From the NCBI GenBank assembly GCA_026416535.1, contig JAOAFA010000104.1:1-64000 (forward strand): a stretch of DNA of 64,000 bases. Reading direction: 5' to 3'. Both the position numbers and the translations under genes were made by a program. Source of the DNA: Deltaproteobacteria bacterium. GTDB taxonomy: Bacteria > Myxococcota > SpSt-1050. Below are positions 26,594 through 35,863 of this stretch, piece by piece. The notes beneath the pieces were generated by a model. The model was not told the DNA's origin and did no database searches. It saw nothing but the letters and a program-made list of their open reading frames with translations. The first letter of the stretch is position 1. Each line of letters begins with the position of its first letter.

Positions 26594-28693
26594 ATGTATA
26601 TAAAAAAGAGCGCAAGACTAGGTGAGAAGGATGTGATATTCGAGATAGGCAAAATGGCAAAGCAGGCAGATGGCTCTGTCCTTGTTTCTATGGGAGATAC
26701 CTCTGTTCTTTGTACAGTGGTCCTTGGGTCAGAGTCTGAAGAGACACTGGATTTTCTCCCACTGACAGTTGATTATATTGAAAAGACATCTGCAGCTGGC
26801 AAGATCCCGGGCGGCTTTTTTAAGAGAGAGGGTAAGCCGACCGAAAGGGAAATACTTAATTCAAGGATAATAGATAGATCAATCAGACCACTATTCCCTA
26901 AAGCCTTTAATAGGGAGATTCAAGTAATAACAACGGTGCTCTCAGCTGATCCAGAATACGACCCTGATATTGTAGCATTAACCGGTACATCGCTAGCCCT
27001 TCTTATATCTAATGCACCTTATGAAACACCTATAGCAGGCCTGAAGATAGGATATAAAGATGGGAATTTTCTTTATAATCCTAGGACATCGATATTGCAG
27101 ACAAGTGAGATGGAACTGACAGCCGCCCTATCTAAGGATGCGCTTATTATGGTTGAGGGAGGGGCGAATATCATAGAAGAAAACATAATAGTCGAAGGAC
27201 TATTTGGTGCATTTGAGGTTGTAAAAGAGGTTATATCACTGCAGGAAGAAATAAGAAAAGAAGTTGGCAGAGAAAAATTAACTTATATTTCACCATGTAA
27301 TTTGGGTATCAAGGATAAGCTTGTAGATAGATATGGGGAAGCGTTGAAAAAGATTTTGCTGATATCAGGGAAAAAGAGAAGAAACGAGGAATTTAGGAGT
27401 TTCGTAGATACCGTCAAGCAGGAGATTTTAGCAGAGAAGATAATCAGTGAAGAAGACCCAGTTAATATAGAGGGGATCCTTGAAGATATCAAACGTGATC
27501 TTATTAGAGAAATGATTGTAAAGGAGGGTAGGAGGATTGATGGTAGAGGAGTCAATGATATAAGGCAAATATCTTGTGAAGTGGGATTGTTTCCTAGGAC
27601 ACATGGTTCAGCTCTCTTTACGCGAGGAGAGACTCAGGCCCTGGTAGTGACCACACTTGGAACAGCTGAGGACGAACAAAAGATAGAGGCTCTTGGTGAG
27701 GAGAGTAGCAAGAGATTTATGCTTCACTATAATTTTCCTCCATTTTCTACAGGTGAGGTCAAGTTCTTAAGGGCACCCTCAAGGCGAGAGATCGGACATG
27801 GCAATCTGGCAGAGCGTGCACTTTCAAAAGTAATCCCATCTGAGGAAAAATTTCCTTATACGATCCGTGTTTTATCTGACATACTCGAATCAAATGGCTC
27901 TTCTTCTATGGCCACGGTCTGCGGTGCTACCCTCTCCCTTATGGATGCAGGTGTTCCTATATCGGATCCAGTAGCCGGCGTCGCGATGGGACTAATTAAA
28001 GAGGGCGAAAAAGTTGTCGTACTAACCGATATACTCGGAGATGAAGATCACTGTGGTGATATGGATTTCAAGGTGGCCGGTACTCGTAAAGGGGTTACTT
28101 CAATTCAGATGGATATTAAGATAAAAGGTATATCAAAGGAGATAATGACAAATGCATTAGAGCAAGCAAGGGAGGCAAGATTGAAAATCTTAGATGTTAT
28201 GAATGAGACGATTGCCTCTCCAAGACCAGATATCTCACCCTATGCACCAAGGATTACAACAATAAGTATTAAACCTGATAAAATCCGAGATGTCATCGGT
28301 AGTGGTGGTAAAGTCATAAGGGAGATCATATCAAAGAGTGGAGTTATAGCCATTGACATAGATGATAATGGTTTGGTAAAGATAGCAGCCAATAATCAAG
28401 AGGCTGCCCAAAAGGCGGTTGCAATGATCGAAAACTTGACACAAGAGGTTGAAGTAGGTAAAGTCTATATGGGTAAGGTAAGCAAGGTAGTCGAGTTTGG
28501 CGCATTTGTAACACTTTTTCCTGGAACCGATGGCCTGGTCCACATATCAGAGTTATCTGATACAAGAGTTAATAAGGTAACAGATGTAGTAAGAGAAGGA
28601 GAGGATATCTTAGTAAAAGTCATTGGGATTGATAAGCAAGGTAAGATAAAACTCTCAAGAAAAGAGGCACTAAATCATCATAAAAAGAAATGA
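26594..28693 (+). CDS. pnp: Polyribonucleotide nucleotidyltransferase (PNPase)
   Basis: 699 residues, full length. Two RNase PH domains are visible (GGFFKREGKPTEREILNSR in the first, FSTGEVKFLRAPSRREIGHG in the second). Next come a KH domain (DKIRDVIGSGGKVIREI) and a C-terminal S1 domain (GKVYMGKVSKVVEFGAFV). It degrades RNA 3' to 5' with phosphate as part of the degradosome. The stop overlaps the next gene by ATGA, coupling an exported glycosidase to an RNA-decay enzyme, which is an odd pairing. Confidence 0.98.
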   Translation: MYIKKSARLGEKDVIFEIGKMAKQADGSVLVSMGDTSVLCTVVLGSESEETLDFLPLTVDYIEKTSAAGKIPGGFFKREGKPTEREILNSRIIDRSIRPLFPKAFNREIQVITTVLSADPEYDPDIVALTGTSLALLISNAPYETPIAGLKIGYKDGNFLYNPRTSILQTSEMELTAALSKDALIMVEGGANIIEENIIVEGLFGAFEVVKEVISLQEEIRKEVGREKLTYISPCNLGIKDKLVDRYGEALKKILLISGKKRRNEEFRSFVDTVKQEILAEKIISEEDPVNIEGILEDIKRDLIREMIVKEGRRIDGRGVNDIRQISCEVGLFPRTHGSALFTRGETQALVVTTLGTAEDEQKIEALGEESSKRFMLHYNFPPFSTGEVKFLRAPSRREIGHGNLAERALSKVIPSEEKFPYTIRVLSDILESNGSSSMATVCGATLSLMDAGVPISDPVAGVAMGLIKEGEKVVVLTDILGDEDHCGDMDFKVAGTRKGVTSIQMDIKIKGISKEIMTNALEQAREARLKILDVMNETIASPRPDISPYAPRITTISIKPDKIRDVIGSGGKVIREIISKSGVIAIDIDDNGLVKIAANNQEAAQKAVAMIENLTQEVEVGKVYMGKVSKVVEFGAFVTLFPGTDGLVHISELSDTRVNKVTDVVREGEDILVKVIGIDKQGKIKLSRKEALNHHKKK

Positions 28694-30249
28694 AGACGGC
28701 AAAGATAATTTTCCTTATAGCTGCTTTTGCTTTGTTTTCATCAAAAGGTAACTCTATTGATTGTACCCCTCCAAGTTGCACAAAGACAGAGCTAAAGAAA
28801 GGGGTAATATGGTATCATAAGACTTACTCAAATTTGCTCGGGGGTCCACAGGATGTTAATATTATCGATATCGACAATAATGATCCCCATATTGTAATAA
28901 AGCCTGTATATAAATCTTCATCTTCTTGTGAGAGAACCAGCTCTATGGGGAAGAGGACCGGGGCTTTAGCCGGTGTAAACGGTGGATTCTTCGACAGCGG
29001 AAGTGGCTGTACTCCTTTGGGATTGTTGAAGATTGATAACAAAGTCATTTCTTATGCTGTCTCTTATAGACCACCAAGGTCGGCAGTTGGTATCGCGCTT
29101 GACAAAACGATAATTTTTAGGAGGACAGGCTCTAACGACCCCTTTCCTGAAGCAATTCATGCACTCGGAGGTATGCCAAACCTTGTCAAGGATGGTAAAA
29201 AATATGTAACTATAACGGAAGAGCAGGCAGAGTCCATAGCAGGGTTAAATCCACGAACGGCGATCTGCAAAACCCCTAACAATCATTTCTTGATGATAAC
29301 TGTGGACGGAAGGGCTACAAATAGAACTGGGATGACCCTTGATGATCTGGCGCAATACCTCCTTTGGCTGGGGTGCAGTGATGGTATAAATCTTGATGGT
29401 GGTGGTTCCACTACAATGTGGATAAACCAGTATGGAGTGGTAAATCATCCTTCTGATGGCACTGAGAGATATGTGTCCAATGGCCTTTTTGTGTATTACA
29501 TTGATAATCTGCCTCCTGTAATAGAACATACCCCCATAAAAGAGAGTGCAAAAATGGATATAGTAATAAAAGCGAGAGTCACAGATGACAATGGATTAAA
29601 GGCGGTCAACCTTAAATTCAGAAATAAAGGAGATATCAGCTTTGTCTCAAGAAGCATGATTGACAAAGGGAATGATATTTTTGAAGGCACTATATATACA
29701 GATGAGATAAAGACAGATCTAATTCAATATTATATAGCTGCCTGGGATGGGACATTGAGAACTGTATTACCAGCAGATGCTGAAACTAATAATGTATATT
29801 TCGAAATATCTATTAAAAACTATTATATTGACGCCGGCCATGATGAAAATAATATAGGAGAAGAGATCCCAGTCCATGATGTTGCAATGAATAATGATGT
29901 AACAGAGATCAAAGATGTGTTCATCGAGAATGATATTTACTCGTATGGGGATTCCATTGGTGATTGGGATGACCACAGTGATGCTGAGAGGGATTATGGA
30001 TATAGCGACTATTTTTTTGGTGATACTGAACAGAAAGATTCTACTCAATGGGACACTTCTTTTTCTGACCTATATGATGTGCATGGTGATGACTCAAGCT
30101 CTTCAACGAGCGAGGATATACAATTGATAGATCATTTTTTGCCCAAAGACATAGGAAACCTTGCCGATATAAAGGGTGACAAGGAGATAGGAAGCCCTCT
30201 TTTAGAGAATAATGAGCAATCTGGTTGTAGCTGCGGACTTGTCGAATAG
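28690..30249 (+). CDS. Exported phosphodiester glycosidase (NAGPA) with CSC tail
   Basis: 519 residues. A signal peptide ends near residue 23. Residues 45-275 form an NAGPA/DUF2233 domain: AGVNGGFFD, the central NPRTAIC and the signature INLDGGGSTTMWI. Family members cleave phosphodiester-linked sugars, classically GlcNAc-1-phosphodiesters. Residues 280-365 form a beta-sandwich-like region. Residues 375-510 are an Asp/Ser-rich low-complexity linker. The extreme C terminus is SGCSCGLVE, matched by the VWA/MopE protein (SGSSCSCNLIE). No transmembrane tail follows and the stop is clean. It overlaps pnp by ATGA and is followed twelve bases later by the hydrolase gene. Confidence 0.85.
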   Translation: MKTAKIIFLIAAFALFSSKGNSIDCTPPSCTKTELKKGVIWYHKTYSNLLGGPQDVNIIDIDNNDPHIVIKPVYKSSSSCERTSSMGKRTGALAGVNGGFFDSGSGCTPLGLLKIDNKVISYAVSYRPPRSAVGIALDKTIIFRRTGSNDPFPEAIHALGGMPNLVKDGKKYVTITEEQAESIAGLNPRTAICKTPNNHFLMITVDGRATNRTGMTLDDLAQYLLWLGCSDGINLDGGGSTTMWINQYGVVNHPSDGTERYVSNGLFVYYIDNLPPVIEHTPIKESAKMDIVIKARVTDDNGLKAVNLKFRNKGDISFVSRSMIDKGNDIFEGTIYTDEIKTDLIQYYIAAWDGTLRTVLPADAETNNVYFEISIKNYYIDAGHDENNIGEEIPVHDVAMNNDVTEIKDVFIENDIYSYGDSIGDWDDHSDAERDYGYSDYFFGDTEQKDSTQWDTSFSDLYDVHGDDSSSSTSEDIQLIDHFLPKDIGNLADIKGDKEIGSPLLENNEQSGCSCGLVE

Positions 30250-30260
30250 AGGGAGTTTTT

Positions 30261-31199
30261 ATGATCTACAGACTGACAGAGGGATATTTCAATTCATTTG
30301 ATGGCACAAAAATTTACTACAATTATGCAGGCAAAGGGACGTCTTTGATATGCTGTGACGGTATTGCCTGTGATATGTATGCATGGAAATACATCTTCGA
30401 ACATTTTGTAAAAGAATATAAGATTGTTAGATGGAATTATAGGGGTCATGGTCGTTCCGAAAAACCAACTGATTTTGGTAACCTGAGAATAGAGGATCTG
30501 GTTGAGGACTTGAGGATCCTAATGGATACAATCAGAGTTAAAAAGGCTGTCTTGTTGGGGCATTCGATGGGGACACAGGTCATTCTTGAATTCTGGCATA
30601 AGTACCCTGACAGAGTAATTGGGCTTATCCCGATCTGCGGTAGTTTTGAATATCCGCTTAGGACATTTCATAATAGTGATATTCTTGAAAAAACAGTCCC
30701 GTACTTAGCAAGGTTGTATGAGAGGCACGAGGCATTGTTCCGCACAATCTGGTATCAAATTCTTCCAACTAAATTCTCATTTTGGCTTTCAGTCCTCGTA
30801 GAGATCAATTATTTTCTTGTTAAGATGGAAGACTTTATGCCTTATCTCGAACACCTAGCAAAAATGGATTTGAGGCTGTTTTTTACAATGCTACAAAATG
30901 CCAACAAGCATTCGGCAAGGGATTACCTCAGAGAGATTAATGTGCCAGTCCTAATCTTTGGCGGAGAGAAAGACAAGTTTACTCCACTGTGGCTCTCTAA
31001 ACAGATGCACAACATGATTCCAACATCCGAACTTCAGATTCTTCCTCTGGGTACACACACATCTCCGATCGAACACCCAGATCTTATATGTCTCAGGATA
31101 GAGAAGTTTTTAAAAGAAAAAATTGGTAAGAAGGTCAAGAGAGTTGCTAAAAAGGAAAAAAAGACATCAATAGATACTCCAGCCTCTGGGAATGAATAG
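30261..31199 (+). CDS. Alpha/beta hydrolase
   Basis: 312 residues. It is an alpha/beta hydrolase fold with the nucleophile elbow GHSMGTQ, an acidic residue in FGGEKDKFTPL and a His in LPLGTHTSP, plus the strand motif RWNYRGHGRSEKP. The C terminus is a Lys-rich tail. The substrate is unknown; lipases, esterases and haloalkane dehalogenase relatives all share this pattern. GAGGGAG stands before the ATG. The last 33 bases overlap the convergent dgt gene on the other strand. Confidence 0.85.
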   Translation: MIYRLTEGYFNSFDGTKIYYNYAGKGTSLICCDGIACDMYAWKYIFEHFVKEYKIVRWNYRGHGRSEKPTDFGNLRIEDLVEDLRILMDTIRVKKAVLLGHSMGTQVILEFWHKYPDRVIGLIPICGSFEYPLRTFHNSDILEKTVPYLARLYERHEALFRTIWYQILPTKFSFWLSVLVEINYFLVKMEDFMPYLEHLAKMDLRLFFTMLQNANKHSARDYLREINVPVLIFGGEKDKFTPLWLSKQMHNMIPTSELQILPLGTHTSPIEHPDLICLRIEKFLKEKIGKKVKRVAKKEKKTSIDTPASGNE

Positions 31200-32219
31200 C
31201 TTCTCATATAATTCCATAGCAAATCCATCGGTCATACCTGAAATGTAGTCAACAACGGCTCGGTCTAATTCCTCAGATACACAATATTTCATGGAATAGC
31301 GTTCATAAAATTCATCTTTATGGGAGATAAAATAATTATATAACTCCTCTATTACCCTTTGCGCCTTTACTAACTCTGCATTGACAATGGGATTTTCATA
31401 GACCTTTTCAAATAGATAATCTCGTAGTTCTTTTAGAGCTATGTACATCTTATCAGACATCCTTATATGAGGCTCTTTATCAAATATTGAGTTTTGAATT
31501 GTATCTATAACGAGGTTATTGATTCTCTCTGAGTGTGTCTTGCCTATTATGTTGAGAAGCCTTGATAGTCTTTCATCGACTTGCAGTATACCTGCTCTTA
31601 AGGCATCATCGATATCGTGATTCACATAGGCTATTAGATCGGAAAGACGTACAATCTCGCCCTCTAAGGTTTCTGGATTTGAATTGTTTTCCTTCTGACC
31701 GTAGATATTCCCCTTCCCCTTACTATGTTTAAGAATACCGTCTCTCGTCTCATATGTGAGATTCAGACCATTTCCATCTCTCTCAATGAGGTCAACAACT
31801 CTCAGAGACTGAACTGTATGGTGAAAACCTCCCTTGTCTTTTAGGATATTATTCAATACCCTTTCACCTGCATGCCCAAAAGGTGTATGTCCCAGATCAT
31901 GTCCTAAGGCTATTGCCTCGGTGAGGTCTTCATTTAACCTAAGTGCCCTTGCAATTGTGCGGGCAATTTGTGAGACTTCAAGCGTGTGGGTTAACCTCGT
32001 CCTATAATGATCGCCAACTGGTGCAAGAAACACCTGGGTCTTATGTTTTAGCCTTCTAAATGCCTTACTATGTAGAATTTTGTCTCTATCGTGTTGAAAG
32101 GCGGCTCTGATTGGACATGGTCTTTCCTCCCTTAACCTCCCCTTCGACTTATCTGAGAATGTTGCATATTCGCAAAGAATTATATGTTCTATTCTCTCAG
32201 TCTCTTCTCTGATTTTCAT
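31167..32219 (-). CDS. dgt: dGTP triphosphohydrolase-like HD protein
   Basis: 350 residues. The N-terminal FRRLKHKTQVF plus the HD motif TRLTHTLEVSQIARTIAR and GHDLGHTPFGHAGE are those of the dGTPase family (type 2, like many bacterial dNTP hydrolases). It cleaves dNTPs to nucleoside and triphosphate and so helps control nucleotide pools. AAGGTGG precedes the ATG. Its 3' end overlaps the alpha/beta hydrolase tail-to-tail by 33 bases. A terminator separates it from the lipoprotein gene upstream, so it has its own promoter. Confidence 0.92.
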   Translation of the reverse strand: MKIREETERIEHIILCEYATFSDKSKGRLREERPCPIRAAFQHDRDKILHSKAFRRLKHKTQVFLAPVGDHYRTRLTHTLEVSQIARTIARALRLNEDLTEAIALGHDLGHTPFGHAGERVLNNILKDKGGFHHTVQSLRVVDLIERDGNGLNLTYETRDGILKHSKGKGNIYGQKENNSNPETLEGEIVRLSDLIAYVNHDIDDALRAGILQVDERLSRLLNIIGKTHSERINNLVIDTIQNSIFDKEPHIRMSDKMYIALKELRDYLFEKVYENPIVNAELVKAQRVIEELYNYFISHKDEFYERYSMKYCVSEELDRAVVDYISGMTDGFAMELYEKLFIPRGWSIY

Positions 32220-32276
32220 TGGAACACCACCTTAGTTTTCAATATCACCGATATTGTTAAAATGCAAGGATATGAA

Positions 32277-32302
32277 ACAAAAAAGCCCACCTTGAAGTGG
32301 GC
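32277..32302 (-). terminator. Rho-independent terminator of the Cys-rich lipoprotein gene
   Basis: On the minus strand GCCCAC-TTCAAG-GTGGGC forms a perfect 6-bp GC-rich stem with a six-base loop, directly followed by TTTTTTGTT. It lies 35 bases after the lipoprotein stop. It is the clearest intrinsic terminator in the window. Confidence 0.9.
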
Positions 32303-32336
32303 CTCTCAAATAAAATATTTCAATCTTTCAATTTAA

Positions 32337-32903
32337 TTATTTCATTCCTATTAGATCTTCCATGCATTTGCCCAAATCGTCCTCAATCGTTTGACAATTC
32401 GCCTTCTTCATACATTCACCAAGGTCTGAAAAGGCTTTATCAGTTAGACATCTAACTATTTCACCTTCATTTATCTCTTTGTCTAACGCATTTTTAAATT
32501 CGGTTGTACAGGTATCTTTAGTTGTACCTAACCCACACTCAATGTGTTTATCACAGGCAGCACTGACAAAGGGCATATAATTTGGAGCTTTACATGAACC
32601 TGTCCCTTTCTCTACACAACTATCAATTTCTGGGCAAGTTTTGTCATAACAACTATTTATCGTCTTAATGATTGTATTTTGGAAGTATCCACTCCTTGAG
32701 ACCCCATCGCACTGCGTCTTACACTCTCTGAGATCGTCATCTGTCATTTCCTTGTTGCACTCCTTCTCTTTGTTACATATCTTATCACAATCCAATTTTA
32801 CCTCTTCTTCCTCATCATCTAAAATTCCACACGATGAGATAACAAAGGGTAATGAGGCTACTACGACAGTCACAACTAATGAAATTAAAAACCTAATCTT
32901 CAT
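32337..32903 (-). CDS. Cys-rich lipoprotein
   Basis: 188 residues. The N terminus (VASLPFVISSCGILDDEEEE) is a lipoprotein signal with lipobox ISSC and then an acidic run. The mature part has about 16 cysteines in pairs (CDKICNKEKEC, CKTQC, CYDKTCPEIDSC), suggesting several disulfides and small helical repeats. Similar Cys-rich lipoproteins are frequent in Myxococcota-like genomes, but I do not recognise a named family. It is monocistronic: a strong terminator follows, and nearly 400 bases without a gene precede it. Confidence 0.75.
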   Translation of the reverse strand: MKIRFLISLVVTVVVASLPFVISSCGILDDEEEEVKLDCDKICNKEKECNKEMTDDDLRECKTQCDGVSRSGYFQNTIIKTINSCYDKTCPEIDSCVEKGTGSCKAPNYMPFVSAACDKHIECGLGTTKDTCTTEFKNALDKEINEGEIVRCLTDKAFSDLGECMKKANCQTIEDDLGKCMEDLIGMK

Positions 32904-33277
32904 CTCTACTCTCCTTTTGAAATAGTTGCGAGAGCTTACCTTAGTATTATTTATATGTCAAAATAAAAAGGTACAATAATTAATATCTTTTCCATCAAGG
33001 GCGGCATGAATTCTGTATTTTTGCTACTTATTACGTATCCCACGGCAAATAGATAAAGTGAACATGAGCAGATCTAATAAATATTTACGCACTTGTTAAT
33101 AAAGTCCTACTATTTAGTATTTCTAACAAGTTGTTTATTCGAACCCGCAAAAAGTTAGATTTACCAAAATTGTTATTGAAGTACTTAGGAAATAAACGTT
33201 TGGAATTTACGAAAGACGTGTTTGATCTCTTTTAAGTTATATTCTCTGGGTAATATAAGGGGCATCTATATTTGTTG
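32904..33277. other. Gene-free stretch
   Basis: About 370 AT-rich bases between the lipoprotein gene and the epimerase stop. It must hold the lipoprotein promoter; TTGACA is present near 32960 on the minus strand without a good partner -10 box. No tRNA: the TTCGAACCC near 33139 lacks pairing arms. Confidence 0.4.
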
Positions 33278-34171
33278 TTAGTGTTGGACTAGATCTTTTA
33301 CTATATCCTCAAGGAATTTAAATTTAAATTCAAAGCCGGCCTCAGTTAGTCTCTTTGGTATTGCCCTCTGGCTAAATAGTAGAGTATCGGCAAATTCTCC
33401 TAAAATAAGCTTTAAGAGATTTGATGGAATAAAAGGAATTATTATGGGTCTCTTTAGAATTCTGGATATTGTGTGGGTTAATTCCCTATTAGTCACAGGA
33501 TTTGGTATCGTAAAATTGAAGACTGATGCGTTTGGTGCTTTATTAATTAGGAAGGAAATAGCGCTGTATATGTCCTCTATGTGGATTGAAGAAAAGTACT
33601 GGGTTCCATCCCCAAGAACAGAACCTAAAAACAACTTGTGATTTTTTATAAGTTTTATGAATGCTCCACCATCCCTTGATGCAACAACTCCAAATCGCAT
33701 AATATAGACTCTTGCACCTTTATTCTTTGCTACTAACGCCTCATCTTCCCACATTTTACATACTTTAGAAAGAAAATCATCTTTAGGAGGTTCATCTTCC
33801 GTTAAGATTTTCTCTCCACAGTTCCCATAGTATCCTACTGCCGAGGCATTAAACAGGATTTGGTTTTTTGACATACTAGCTACAATGTTTTTTGTTGTTA
33901 GGATTCTACTATTGAGGATCTCTTCTTTGTATTTGACATTCCATCTTCTTCCTATATTAGCACCTGCAAGATTAATTATGATTTCATATTTTTTGATGGC
34001 TTCTATCCATAAGCCTATTTTTGTGGTATCTGCTTCAATATGTTCGTCAAATACCCTATTTTTTATATTCCTTGCAATTATTCCAATAATACTCCCTTTC
34101 AATTTAAACTGTTGGGCCAAGTAACTTCCTATTAATCCACTGCCACCAATTATTAAAATCTTACTCTTCAT
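33278..34171 (-). CDS. YfcH-type NAD-dependent epimerase (SDR family)
   Basis: About 297 residues from ATG 34171 (MKSKILIIGGSG); the track start at 34231 would lie deep in the permease gene. N-terminal Rossmann motif GGSGLIGSYLAQ, then NLAGANIGRRW and FNASAVGYYG, are the marks of the TIGR01777/YfcH group (atypical extended SDR). The exact substrate in bacteria is unsettled. It overlaps the permease stop by eleven bases and is the last gene of the regulator-thiolase-permease group. Confidence 0.88.
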   Translation of the reverse strand: MKSKILIIGGSGLIGSYLAQQFKLKGSIIGIIARNIKNRVFDEHIEADTTKIGLWIEAIKKYEIIINLAGANIGRRWNVKYKEEILNSRILTTKNIVASMSKNQILFNASAVGYYGNCGEKILTEDEPPKDDFLSKVCKMWEDEALVAKNKGARVYIMRFGVVASRDGGAFIKLIKNHKLFLGSVLGDGTQYFSSIHIEDIYSAISFLINKAPNASVFNFTIPNPVTNRELTHTISRILKRPIIIPFIPSNLLKLILGEFADTLLFSQRAIPKRLTEAGFEFKFKFLEDIVKDLVQH

Positions 34172-35843
34172 ACTTTTCAAGCCTATGTGAGGCATAATTG
34201 AGCATGAATATAGTAGAAAATAGTAAAACAAGGAGTATCAAGGCAATATTTAGTCCTACGATGATATAAACTTTTATGCCCAATTTTGCAGCATATTCTG
34301 GGAATCTTATAAATGATGTCGGCCAGATAGTCAGTAAAATAAGTATGATTATTGCTGTCATCGATAAGATCATGTAAATTACTCCGCCTATTGATGCCGG
34401 GATGGAGGCTATATCAACTTCTTTGAAATTTGGGTAAATGGCACCTATAGATATACCAATCCCAGAGACAACAAGGGCAATAATAACAGACATGAGAACT
34501 GATATGGTGAAGTATTCCCATGTAGAATCCAAGATCATATTACTAACTAATGTAACAACTCCGCTTGTGACCGTTAGGGGTATTGAATATATAAAGAATT
34601 TGGAGTACACGAATTTCTTCATGCTAATTGGAGATACCTTGTAGATATAAAAGGAATTTCTTTCAAGGGATATAGCTGGGAATATAAACCTCGCTCCAAG
34701 GGCAGCAATTACAAATCCGCAAAGTCCCATATTTAAAAAATATAGGCCCCATTGGGATATCAGACCGGTGAGTTGGATATTTTTGAAATGCTTAAAATTA
34801 TAGACATAAACTACAAGCAGAGCGAAGAGAAGGATTAACTGTGACCATTGAGATGGTTGTCTTACAAATTCTAGAAGGTCTTTGTACAGGATTACCTTTG
34901 GAAGTTGCGATATGGGTATAAGTCTGGAAAATCTATATGCCAGTAGGCTTTTGGTAAGTCCTTTCTTTTTACCTTCATTTGCCCTCGAGAATCCCTCGAG
35001 GTAGAACCTATCTATAAAAATAGCGGAGATAAATATTAATGCAATAGATGTAGATGTTAGTGAGATGAGGATAATAGTATTGATCTTAGTGCCTTTTATG
35101 GATGCAAAGATGAGCTCAGAAACCCATGTAGAGGGTATGAGTATAGACCCTGGCACATCGAATCTAATTATAAACTCTATCATGGTAGAGAGCCCATCGG
35201 GATTCAGAAATCTCTCTGGTTGAAACATTCTAAACCATATATACATTAGGGAAAAGATTATTATACCGATTACAACCAAGACCTCTTTAATTCTCGTGGC
35301 TGGGAATAGCCTTACTATGACTGTAATAATCATTGAACCTAAAGTGACGGGTATGATAAAAAAGAGGACCAATAAAAAAATTATAAGAATATATGTAAAG
35401 ATTTTTGCTCCAAAAGTTGACGCAAATCCAAATACTACTGGTAGTATAAATCCCAAAGGCATCCATGATGAATTAATGAACGATCTATAGATCCGAGAGA
35501 AAAATATAGACTCAAAACCAATCGGTAGTGATAGTATAATGTTGAGGTCCTCTGCTGTATAAAATGCAGTAAGTGATGTAACTAATGCTGAAAATAAAAC
35601 CAGAAAAAAGATGGTCATGAGCAACATAGAAAGAATTCTTTTGGCAACAAACTCACCTATTATGTCAATTGATAAGACCTTTGAGGTTATGAACTGGGAT
35701 AAAAAAAATAAGGTTATTATAAATGATAATCCCAGGACAAGAAAAAATACATTTTTGATTCTACTCTCTCTTCCAAGAGAGAGGTATATTGAATTTTTTA
35801 ATGAGTATAGGTGAGGTAGAAATATATATTTATTAAAGTGCAT
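34161..35843 (-). CDS. ABC-2-type exporter permease (no ATPase beside it)
   Basis: 560 residues with about twelve hydrophobic segments. It has the two-half layout of putative ABC exporter membrane subunits: TAEDLNIILSLPI and later LERNSFYIYKVSPI are typical. The expected ATP-binding subunit is not adjacent, since the gene lies between a thiolase and an epimerase; either the ATPase is elsewhere or the protein is an orphan. No Shine-Dalgarno is evident before ATG 35843. The transported substrate is unknown. Confidence 0.65.
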   Translation of the reverse strand: MHFNKYIFLPHLYSLKNSIYLSLGRESRIKNVFFLVLGLSFIITLFFLSQFITSKVLSIDIIGEFVAKRILSMLLMTIFFLVLFSALVTSLTAFYTAEDLNIILSLPIGFESIFFSRIYRSFINSSWMPLGFILPVVFGFASTFGAKIFTYILIIFLLVLFFIIPVTLGSMIITVIVRLFPATRIKEVLVVIGIIIFSLMYIWFRMFQPERFLNPDGLSTMIEFIIRFDVPGSILIPSTWVSELIFASIKGTKINTIILISLTSTSIALIFISAIFIDRFYLEGFSRANEGKKKGLTKSLLAYRFSRLIPISQLPKVILYKDLLEFVRQPSQWSQLILLFALLVVYVYNFKHFKNIQLTGLISQWGLYFLNMGLCGFVIAALGARFIFPAISLERNSFYIYKVSPISMKKFVYSKFFIYSIPLTVTSGVVTLVSNMILDSTWEYFTISVLMSVIIALVVSGIGISIGAIYPNFKEVDIASIPASIGGVIYMILSMTAIIILILLTIWPTSFIRFPEYAAKLGIKVYIIVGLNIALILLVLLFSTIFMLNYASHRLEKYEE

Positions 35844-35863
35844 CTATTTGTAATCTATGGGGA

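Noticed and set aside
33132-33150. TTCGAACCC as a tRNA T-loop
   Set aside because: The flanking bases do not pair and no acceptor, D or anticodon arm is visible.
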